A stretch of DNA of 64,000 nt from Acidovorax sp. YS12 (lineage in GTDB: Bacteria; Pseudomonadota; Gammaproteobacteria; Burkholderiales; Burkholderiaceae_C), in assembly GCA_021496925.1 (NCBI GenBank), contig CP053915.1:124001-188000 (forward strand). Reading direction: 5' to 3'. The position numbers and the translations under genes were made by a program. Below are positions 34,259-40,799 of the stretch, piece by piece. The notes beneath the pieces were generated by a model. The model saw only the letters and a list, made by a program, of their open reading frames with translations. It was not told where the DNA came from and ran no database searches. Every line of letters starts with the position of its first letter. Position 1 is the stretch's first letter.

Positions 34259-34292
34259 AAGGCCCGTATGCACCCGCAACGGGCCTTTTGTT
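34259..34292 (+). terminator. Attenuator terminator of leuA
   Basis: A 9-bp stem AAGGCCCGT / ACGGGCCTT (34259-34267, 34279-34287) followed by TTTGTTTTG. Its 5' arm (GCCCGT, 34262-34267) can alternatively pair with ACGGGC inside the leader ORF (34218-34223), a possible antiterminator. Confidence 0.8.
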
Positions 34293-34349
34293 TTGTGCGC
34301 CAAAATTTTCCAGTTGCGGGTCCCACCCCCATCCACCCAGGAGTACACC

Positions 34350-35888
34350 ATGGCAGATAAGCTGATCATTTTCGACACCACCTTGCGCGATGGCGAGCAG
34401 TCGCCCGGCGCCTCGATGACCAAGGACGAGAAGCTGCGCATCGCGCGCCAGCTGGAGCGCCTCAAGGTCGACGTGATCGAAGCCGGCTTCGCGGCCAGTT
34501 CCAACGGCGATTTCGAGGCGGTGCAAAGCATCGCCAATGCGATCAAGGAATCGACCATCTGCTCGCTGTCGCGCGCCAACGACCGTGACATCGCCCGCGC
34601 CGCCGAGGCGCTCAAGGGTGCCAACAGCGCACGCATCCACACCTTCATCGCCACCAGCCCGCTGCACATGGAGAAGAAGCTGCGCATGACGCCCGAGCAG
34701 GTGCTGGAGCAGGCCACGCAGGCGGTGCGTTTCGCGCGCAACCTGGTCGGCGACATCGAGTTCAGTCCCGAGGATGGCTACCGCAGCGACCCGGACTTCC
34801 TGTGCCGCGTGCTCGAAGCCGTGATCCGCGAGGGCGCCACCACCATCAACGTGCCCGACACGGTGGGCTACGCCATTCCCGAGCTGTACGGCAACTTCAT
34901 CAAGAACCTGCGCGAGCGCATTCCCAACAGCGACAAGGCCATCTGGTCGGTGCACTGCCACAACGACCTGGGCATGGCGGTGGCCAACTCGCTCGCCGGC
35001 GTGAAGATCGGCGGCGCGCGCCAGATCGAATGCACCATCAACGGCCTGGGCGAGCGCGCGGGCAACTGCTCGCTTGAGGAAGTCGTCATGGCCGTGAAGA
35101 CGCGCCGCGACTACTTCGGCCTGGATGTGGGCATCGACACCCAGCACATCGTCGCCGCCAGCCGCATGGTGAGCCAGACCACCGGCTTCGTGGTGCAGCC
35201 GAACAAGGCCGTGGTGGGCGCCAACGCTTTCGCGCACGCCAGCGGCATCCACCAGGACGGCGTGCTCAAGGCGCGCGACACCTACGAGATCATGCGCGCC
35301 GAAGACGTGGGCTGGAGCGCTAACAAGATCGTGCTGGGCAAGCTCAGCGGCCGCAACGCCTTCAAGCAGCGCCTGCAGGAACTGGGCGTGGCGCTGGAGA
35401 GCGAGGGCGAGATCAACGCCGCGTTCGCCAAGTTCAAGGAGCTGGCTGACCGCAAGAGCGAGATCTTCGACGAGGACATCCTGGCCCTGGTCAGCGATGA
35501 GAGCGTGACGGCCGAGAAGGAGCAGTACGGCTTCGTCTCGCTGGCCCAGCAAAGCGAGACCGGCGAGCGCCCCCATGCACGCATCGTGTTCACGGTGGAG
35601 GGCAAGGAAGTGCAGGGCGCGTCCGAGGGCAATGGCCCGGTGGACGCCTCGCTCAAGGCCATCGAGGCCCATGTGCAAAGCGGTGCCGAGATGGTGCTGT
35701 ACTCGGTCAACGCCATCAGCGGCTCCACCGAGAGCCAGGGCGAGGTGACGGTGCGCCTGCAGAGCAGCGGCCGCGTGGTCAATGGCGTGGGCGCGGATCC
35801 CGACATCGTCGTCGCCTCGGCCAAGGCCTATCTCAGCGCCCTGAACAAGCTGCACAGCAAGGCCGAACGGGTGGCGGCGCAAGGTTGA
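34350..35888 (+). CDS. leuA: 2-isopropylmalate synthase
   Basis: A 512-residue enzyme that condenses acetyl-CoA with 2-oxoisovalerate, the first step of leucine synthesis. The HMGL-like TIM barrel has TTLRDGEQSPGASM and the metal-binding HCHNDLGMAVAN and GLGERAGN motifs. A C-terminal LeuA allosteric domain (residues about 390-510) binds leucine for feedback inhibition. CAGGAG precedes the ATG at 34350. Expression is expected to be controlled by the leader-peptide attenuator just upstream. Confidence 0.97.
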   Translation: MADKLIIFDTTLRDGEQSPGASMTKDEKLRIARQLERLKVDVIEAGFAASSNGDFEAVQSIANAIKESTICSLSRANDRDIARAAEALKGANSARIHTFIATSPLHMEKKLRMTPEQVLEQATQAVRFARNLVGDIEFSPEDGYRSDPDFLCRVLEAVIREGATTINVPDTVGYAIPELYGNFIKNLRERIPNSDKAIWSVHCHNDLGMAVANSLAGVKIGGARQIECTINGLGERAGNCSLEEVVMAVKTRRDYFGLDVGIDTQHIVAASRMVSQTTGFVVQPNKAVVGANAFAHASGIHQDGVLKARDTYEIMRAEDVGWSANKIVLGKLSGRNAFKQRLQELGVALESEGEINAAFAKFKELADRKSEIFDEDILALVSDESVTAEKEQYGFVSLAQQSETGERPHARIVFTVEGKEVQGASEGNGPVDASLKAIEAHVQSGAEMVLYSVNAISGSTESQGEVTVRLQSSGRVVNGVGADPDIVVASAKAYLSALNKLHSKAERVAAQG

Positions 35889-35903
35889 CTTGCAGCAAGC
35901 CCC

Positions 35904-35928
35904 GGGTGAGCGTCTTATAATCTCACCC
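35904..35928 (+). promoter_or_regulatory. TATAAT within a small inverted repeat behind leuA
   Basis: GGGTGAG (35904-35910) and CTCACCC (35922-35928) flank CGTCTTATAAT. The loop holds a perfect -10 hexamer (35916-35921), 10-20 bp ahead of a strong terminator. It could be a chance hairpin, the leuA 3' structure, or a promoter for a very short RNA or for the downstream peptidase gene. Confidence 0.35.
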
Positions 35929-35937
35929 ACTTTCTTG

Positions 35938-35977
35938 AAAAGTCGCGCAATACATTGATATTGCGCGACTTTTTTTA
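35938..35977 (+). terminator. Strong rho-independent terminator after leuA
   Basis: A 15-bp perfect stem AAAAGTCGCGCAATA / TATTGCGCGACTTTT with loop CATTGA, followed by a run of T. It ends the leuA transcript 50 bp after the stop codon. Confidence 0.95.
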
Positions 35978-36021
35978 ATTGGCTACACTGCCACTGACTT
36001 TTTGTTGCTTGGGGTAACCGG

Positions 36022-37074
36022 ATGCACAAGACCCACCGCTCCGTTCTCGGACGTTTCTCCCAATGGTGTAGCCTGGCCGCCCTGAGCCTGGCGCTGGCTG
36101 TTCCCATGGCCCATGCCGCGCCCAAGAAGCCGGCCAAGAAGCAACAGGTCAGCTCCGCCCCCGCCAAGCGCACGGCGGCCCGCAAGGCAGCCGCGCCGCG
36201 CAAGGTGGCGCGCAGCGCCAAGGCGCCGGTGCGCGCGGCCTACGTGGCGCCCGAGCGGCAGTCGTTTGGCCAGATGGCCGGGCTGCACCAGGTCAGCGAT
36301 CCGCTGTCGCTCAAGTCCAGCGTGGCCCTGGTGATCGACCAGGACACGCACGAAGTGCTGTTCAGCAAGAACGACAAGGCGGTGCTGCCGATCGCTTCGC
36401 TGACCAAGCTCATGACCGGGCTCCTGATTTCCGAGGCGCACCTGCCCATGGATGAGCCGCTGACCATCACCCAGGACGACGTCGATACGGAAAAGGGCAG
36501 CCGCTCGCGCCTGAGCGTGGGCACCACGCTGACCCGTGGCGAGATGCTGCACCTGGCGCTGATGTCGAGCGAGAACCGCGCGGCGCATGCCCTGGGGCGC
36601 ACCTACCCCGGCGGGCTGGGCGCCTTCGTGGCCCGCATGAATGCCAAGGCGCGCCTGCTGGGCATGACGGACACGCGCTACGTGGAGCCCACGGGCCTGT
36701 CGAGCAACAACCAGTCCAGTGCGCGCGACCTGGCGACGCTGGTGAGCGTGGCCCATGGCGATCCGCTGCTGCGCGAGCTGTCCACCTCCACCGGCTACGA
36801 GGTGGCGGTGGGCCGCCGTACCCTGCAGTTCAACAACACCAACCGCCTGGTGAGCAGCCCGGCCTGGGACATCGGCCTGCAGAAGACCGGCTATATCTCC
36901 GAGGCCGGCCGCTGCCTGGTCATGCAGGCCCAGGTGGCCGGGCGCCAGATCATCATGGTGTTCCTCGATTCGGCCGGCAAGTTCAGCCGGCTGGGAGATG
37001 CCGAGCGCGTGCGTCACTGGGTGGAGTCTCTGGGCGGCACCCACGCGGCGAGCCATACGGCGGCCCTGCGCTGA
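36022..37074 (+). CDS. pbpG: D-alanyl-D-alanine endopeptidase (PBP7-type)
   Basis: A 350-residue periplasmic serine peptidase of the S11 family that trims peptidoglycan cross-links. A signal peptide (to about residue 32, AVPMAHA) is followed by a Lys/Ala-rich linker (residues 33-70). The catalytic motifs are Ser126-x-x-Lys129 (IASLTKLM), SxN (MSSENRAAH) and KTG (LQKTGYISEAG). The length and the short C-terminus favour PbpG-type endopeptidase over DacA-type carboxypeptidase. Confidence 0.92.
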   Translation: MHKTHRSVLGRFSQWCSLAALSLALAVPMAHAAPKKPAKKQQVSSAPAKRTAARKAAAPRKVARSAKAPVRAAYVAPERQSFGQMAGLHQVSDPLSLKSSVALVIDQDTHEVLFSKNDKAVLPIASLTKLMTGLLISEAHLPMDEPLTITQDDVDTEKGSRSRLSVGTTLTRGEMLHLALMSSENRAAHALGRTYPGGLGAFVARMNAKARLLGMTDTRYVEPTGLSSNNQSSARDLATLVSVAHGDPLLRELSTSTGYEVAVGRRTLQFNNTNRLVSSPAWDIGLQKTGYISEAGRCLVMQAQVAGRQIIMVFLDSAGKFSRLGDAERVRHWVESLGGTHAASHTAALR

Positions 37075-37096
37075 GCTGGGGCTGTAGAGGTGTGCG

Positions 37097-37126
37097 CGCC
37101 CTCCATCGTGGAGGGCGTTTTCTTTT
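37097..37126 (+). terminator. Rho-independent terminator after pbpG
   Basis: A 9-bp stem CGCCCTCCA / TGGAGGGCG with a TCG loop, followed by TTTTCTTTT. It separates pbpG from the convergent crcB. Confidence 0.9.
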
Positions 37127-37132
37127 GGGGGG

Positions 37133-37516
37133 TCAGAAGCTGCGCAGCAGCAGCGCGGCGTTGTGCAGGCCCAGCCAGGTCAGCAGCAGCGAGCCGCCCA
37201 GGTGCAGTGCCGCCACCCCCAGCGCCAGCCCCAGGCGCTGCTGCTGCAGCAGTCCCACTACTTCAGCGGAAAAACTCGAGAACGTGGTCAGCGCGCCCAG
37301 GAAACCCGTCACCAGCGCCAGGCGCCAGGCCGGGTCGAGGTGCGGCATGGCCTGGAACACCGCCACGCACACGCCGATGAGGTAGCCGCCAATCAGGTTC
37401 GCGGCCAGCGTGCCCCAGGGCAGCAGGCTGGTGGGTGTGCTGAGCCACAGGCCCAGGCCCCAGCGGGCCAGCGCGCCGGCGCAGGCCCCGAGGCAGATGG
37501 ACAGGATGTTGAGCAT
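37133..37516 (-). CDS. crcB: Fluoride ion channel CrcB/Fluc
   Basis: A 127-residue protein with four helices and the Fluc signatures GALARWGLGLWL, ANLIGGYLIGV and TGFLGALTTFSSFSAE. It exports fluoride as a dual-topology dimer. I looked upstream of the ATG for a fluoride riboswitch and did not recognise one. The gene lies downstream of mrpG on the same strand, with a dispersed palindrome between. Confidence 0.95.
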   Translation of the reverse strand: MLNILSICLGACAGALARWGLGLWLSTPTSLLPWGTLAANLIGGYLIGVCVAVFQAMPHLDPAWRLALVTGFLGALTTFSSFSAEVVGLLQQQRLGLALGVAALHLGGSLLLTWLGLHNAALLLRSF

Positions 37517-37555
37517 GGCGCGCGATCATCCGCGTGGCGCGGGTGGTTTCATGGT

Positions 37556-37609
37556 CTTTTCGGGCTCTAGCCCTTGCGCAGCAAGCGCTGGCAGCTATCG
37601 AATCAGGAG
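37556..37609. repeat. Dispersed palindrome, copy 7 (supplies the mrpG stop)
   Basis: TTTTCGGGCTCTAGCCCTTG, CGCAGCAAGCGCTGG, CAGCTATCGAATCAGGAG. It is almost identical to copy 3 inside earP. The mrpG stop codon (37603-37605) lies in its right edge. Confidence 0.85.
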
Positions 37610-37968
37610 TTCATCGTGTCCGCGCGGCGGCTGATGCTCGGCGGTACGGCCTGCCCGGCCCGGCGTGCGCGGAACAGGGCGGCGCGCATCAGGAAGATGT
37701 TGGTGATCGGCACCGTGACGGCGACGAACAGCGCGATCAGCAGCGGGTGCACGGCCAGGCGGTGCCCCAGCAGCGAGAAGTACACGATGCTGGCGTGCAT
37801 GATGCACCACATGCCCAGCGTGGCGATGATGGCCGGGGCGTGCACGCGCTCGAAGTAGGTGGGCAGCCGCAGCAGCCCCAGCGAGCCCACCAGGGCGATG
37901 CCCGCGCCCAGCAGCACCAGGGCGGCGATGGTGATCTCGGCCCACAGCGGCATGGCTTCGGGCGTCAT
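37603..37968 (-). CDS. mrpG: Mrp/Mnh cation-proton antiporter subunit G
   Basis: A 121-residue membrane protein with three helices (IAALVLLGAGIALVGSLGLL; ATLGMWCIMHASIVYFSL; PLLIALFVAVTVPITNIFLM) and the PhaG/MnhG motif LRLPTYFERVHAP. It overlaps mrpF by 4 bp. It is the last gene of the six-gene antiporter operon. Confidence 0.94.
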   Translation of the reverse strand: MTPEAMPLWAEITIAALVLLGAGIALVGSLGLLRLPTYFERVHAPAIIATLGMWCIMHASIVYFSLLGHRLAVHPLLIALFVAVTVPITNIFLMRAALFRARRAGQAVPPSISRRADTMNS

Positions 37969-38246
37969 TCGATCACCTCGCCGCGCAGCAGGAACTTGGC
38001 CATGGCCGTGGAGCCGACGAACCCGAACAGCGCCACGAGCAGCGCGGCCTCGAAGTAGTGGCTGCTGGCGTACTGCATGCCCAGCACCAGCATCAGCAGC
38101 ATGCCGTTGAGGTACATGCAGTCCAGCGCCAGCACGCGATCCTGCGCCGAGGGGCCGCGCAGCAGGCGCACCAGCGTGAACACCATGGCCAGCGCGAGCA
38201 TGGCCAGCGCCAGGGGCAGGGCCCAGGAGAGCACGGGCTGCGTCAT
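37965..38246 (-). CDS. mrpF: Mrp/Mnh cation-proton antiporter subunit F
   Basis: A 93-residue protein with three hydrophobic helices and the conserved LLRGPSAQDRVLALD motif. It overlaps mrpE and mrpG by 4 bp each (ATGA), so the operon is translationally coupled. Confidence 0.94.
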   Translation of the reverse strand: MTQPVLSWALPLALAMLALAMVFTLVRLLRGPSAQDRVLALDCMYLNGMLLMLVLGMQYASSHYFEAALLVALFGFVGSTAMAKFLLRGEVIE

Positions 38247-38743
38247 TCGAAAATCTCCATCAGGGGGCGCTCGTAGTGGTTCTGCACGTGGTCGATGACG
38301 GTCTGGGGGTCATGCACCTCCAGCACGTGCAGCAGCAGCACGGAGCGGTCGCGCGCGAGCTCGGCCCATACCGTGCCCGGGGTGATGCACACGATCATGG
38401 CCAGCACCGCCAGCGCATTCGGGTCGCGCAGCTGCAGCGGGATGTGCACGAAGGCGGCAGGGTGGCGCCGCAGCCGCGGGAACAGGATGAAGCGCAGCAC
38501 GGCGGCGTTGGAGTGCAGCGTGTCCACCATGACCCGCAGGCCCAGGCGCAGAACCACCCCCGGGCGGCGGATGCGCACCGGCAGGGGGCGCAGCCCGCGC
38601 GTGAGCAGGGGCACCAGCCAGGCCAGGACCAGGGCCATCGCCAGGTTGCCGGGGCTGGCCGAGCGGTTTAGCAGCAGCCACAGGATGAACAGCGCCACCG
38701 ACAGCAGCGGTGCGGGCAGCAGGCGTTTCATGGGACGTTTCAT
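38243..38743 (-). CDS. mrpE: Mrp/Mnh cation-proton antiporter subunit E
   Basis: A 166-residue protein with two N-terminal helices (PLLSVALFILWLLLNRSA; LAMALVLAWLVPLLT) and the MrpE cytoplasmic domain ending with ITPGTVWAELARDRSVLLLH. The first ATG at 38743 overlaps the mrpD stop by 4 bp; a second in-frame ATG lies four codons on. Confidence 0.93.
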   Translation of the reverse strand: MKRPMKRLLPAPLLSVALFILWLLLNRSASPGNLAMALVLAWLVPLLTRGLRPLPVRIRRPGVVLRLGLRVMVDTLHSNAAVLRFILFPRLRRHPAAFVHIPLQLRDPNALAVLAMIVCITPGTVWAELARDRSVLLLHVLEVHDPQTVIDHVQNHYERPLMEIFE

Positions 38744-40437
38744 GGCGCCTCCTTCACGAGCGGGGCGGCGATGGGCGCCGCCTCCATGACGGCGCGCACA
38801 TAGGTGCCGGGGGCGTGCAGCGCATTGGCCGTGGCCTGGGTGAAGTTCATCACGGCGGCGGCCTGCACGGTCAGCGCCACGCAGGCGGCCAGCAGGGCCG
38901 CGATCGGCAGGCCCTCGAGCACGCGCAGCCGGGGCGTGGTGCGGTCGTGGGCGGCCCAGAAGTGGCGCATGCCGGTGCGCGTCAGGGCGATCAGCGCCAG
39001 CAGGCCGGTGCCGATCATCAGGGCCAGCAAGGACCAGCCCGGCGCCCCCAGGCGCATGCCCGAGGACGTGCCCATCCCCAGCGGGTTCAGCAGCGCCGTG
39101 AGCATGGCGAACTTGCCGACGAAGCCCGACAGCGGCGGCAGCCCCGTGATGACCAGCGTGCACACCATGAACGACAGCCCGAGGAAGGCGGCGGCGGCGG
39201 GAATCACGCGGCCGATCAGCACCTCCTCGTCGTCGTCCAGGTTCATGCCCTGGGTGGGCAGCAGCTCGGGGTTGAGGAAGGGGGCGTCCTCGTCGTCGGC
39301 GTCGGTGCGCGTGCCGTCGTTGCGCCAGCGCTCGATCAGGTCGGACAGCAGGAACAGCGTGCTCACCGCCATGGTGGAGCTGGGCAGGTAGTACAGCAGC
39401 GCCGCCGTCAGCTCCGTCTGGCCGAAGCCCACGGCGGCCAGCAGCGTGCCCGACGAAAGCACGGCGGCGAAGCTGGCCAGGTGCGTGATGCGTTGCGACC
39501 CCAGCATGCCGATGGCGCCGAAGGCCATGGTCAGCATGCCGCCGCCGATCAGCCAGGCGCCGCCGAACAGCGCCGAGGCACCGGCCTCGCTGCCGAACAT
39601 CAGCGTCCACAGCCGCAGCAGGGTATAGACGCCAACCTTGGTGAGCAGCGCGAACAGCGCGCCCACGGGCGCCGTGGCGGCGCTGTAGGCGGGCACCAGC
39701 CAGAGGTTGAGCGGCCATACCGCGGCCTTGATGAGGAAGGCCGTGGCCAGGATGCCGGCGGCGGCGTGCAGCAGGCCGCGGTCGCCCGCCGCCACTTGCG
39801 GAATGGCACGCGCCAGGTCGGCCATGTTGAGCGTGCCGGTGAGGCCGTAGAGCATCGACACGCCGATCAGGAACAGCGACGACGCCGCCAGGTTGATGGC
39901 GATGTAGTGCAGCCCCGCCTGCACGCGCGCGCGCCCCGAGCCGTGCAGCAGCAGCCCGTAGGAGGCGGCCAGCATGATCTCGAAGAACACGAACAGGTTG
40001 AACAGGTCGGCCGTGAGGAAGGCGCCCGCCAGCCCCATGAGCTGGAACTGGAACAGCGGGTGGTAGTGCACGCCCGCGCGGTGCCAGCGCGAGGAGGCGA
40101 AGACGATGGAGGCCAGCGCGACGAAGCTGGTGAGCACCAGCATCAGCGCCGAGAGCCGGTCCAGCGCCAGCACGATGCCGAAGGGCGCCGGCCAGTTGCC
40201 TGGCAGGTACACGCCCAGCGTGGCCGGGGAGCCGGCGCGCGCGCTCCAGGCCAGCAGTGCCACGGCAATGGCCAGCCCCAGCAGCGTGGACAGCAGGTTG
40301 AGCGCGAGCTTGAGGCGCTGCTGCTCCTCGCGCAGCAGCAGCATGAGGGCGGCCGTGAGCAGCGGCAGCACGATGGGCGCCAGCATGAGGTGGGGCATCA
40401 GCCCCGCGATGGTGTCGATCCACTGCGCCTGGCTCAT
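38740..40437 (-). CDS. mrpD: Mrp/Mnh cation-proton antiporter subunit D
   Basis: A 565-residue, roughly 14-helix protein of the proton-translocating NuoN/NuoM family (Proton_antipo_M), with the ion-path lysine region FLIKAAVWPLNLWLVPAYSA and LLTKVGVYTLLRLW. An acidic, poorly conserved loop (about residues 375-400, DADDEDAPFLNPEL, NLDDDEEVLIG) interrupts the helices. The ATG at 40437 overlaps the mrpC stop by 4 bp. Confidence 0.95.
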   Translation of the reverse strand: MSQAQWIDTIAGLMPHLMLAPIVLPLLTAALMLLLREEQQRLKLALNLLSTLLGLAIAVALLAWSARAGSPATLGVYLPGNWPAPFGIVLALDRLSALMLVLTSFVALASIVFASSRWHRAGVHYHPLFQFQLMGLAGAFLTADLFNLFVFFEIMLAASYGLLLHGSGRARVQAGLHYIAINLAASSLFLIGVSMLYGLTGTLNMADLARAIPQVAAGDRGLLHAAAGILATAFLIKAAVWPLNLWLVPAYSAATAPVGALFALLTKVGVYTLLRLWTLMFGSEAGASALFGGAWLIGGGMLTMAFGAIGMLGSQRITHLASFAAVLSSGTLLAAVGFGQTELTAALLYYLPSSTMAVSTLFLLSDLIERWRNDGTRTDADDEDAPFLNPELLPTQGMNLDDDEEVLIGRVIPAAAAFLGLSFMVCTLVITGLPPLSGFVGKFAMLTALLNPLGMGTSSGMRLGAPGWSLLALMIGTGLLALIALTRTGMRHFWAAHDRTTPRLRVLEGLPIAALLAACVALTVQAAAVMNFTQATANALHAPGTYVRAVMEAAPIAAPLVKEAP

Positions 40438-40799
40438 GGCATCTCCTGCCGGTCGCGCGAGTGGCTGCCATCCACGTGGTCGGTGCCCGACATGCCGCGC
40501 GAGGCCAGCAGCACGACGAGGAACAGCGCCGTCATGGCGAAGCCGATGACGATGGCGGTGAGCACCAGGGCCTGCGGCAGCGGGTCGGCGTAGTGCTGCA
40601 GATCCTGCGGCACGCCGTCCACCAGCACCGGCACCTTGCCGAGCGCGAGGCCGAGCCGGCCCATGCTGAAGATGAACAGGTTGACCGCGTAGGACAGCAG
40701 CGACAGGCCCATGATGATCTGGAACGTGCGCGGGCGCAGCAGCAGCCACACGCCGGAGCCGGTGAGCACGCCGATGGCCAGGGCGAGAACGATTTCCAT
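40434..40799 (-). CDS. mrpC: Mrp/Mnh cation-proton antiporter subunit C
   Basis: A 121-residue NuoK-like protein with three helices (IVLALAIGVLTGSGVWLLL; FQIIMGLSLLSYAVNLFIF; QALVLTAIVIGFAMTALFLV). The start overlaps the mrpA stop by one base (40799). Confidence 0.95.
   Translation of the reverse strand: MEIVLALAIGVLTGSGVWLLLRPRTFQIIMGLSLLSYAVNLFIFSMGRLGLALGKVPVLVDGVPQDLQHYADPLPQALVLTAIVIGFAMTALFLVVLLASRGMSGTDHVDGSHSRDRQEMP

Noticed and set aside
37517..37602. Fluoride riboswitch upstream of crcB
   Set aside because: The upstream stretch is occupied by a dispersed palindrome and lacks the conserved crcB-motif pseudoknot elements.
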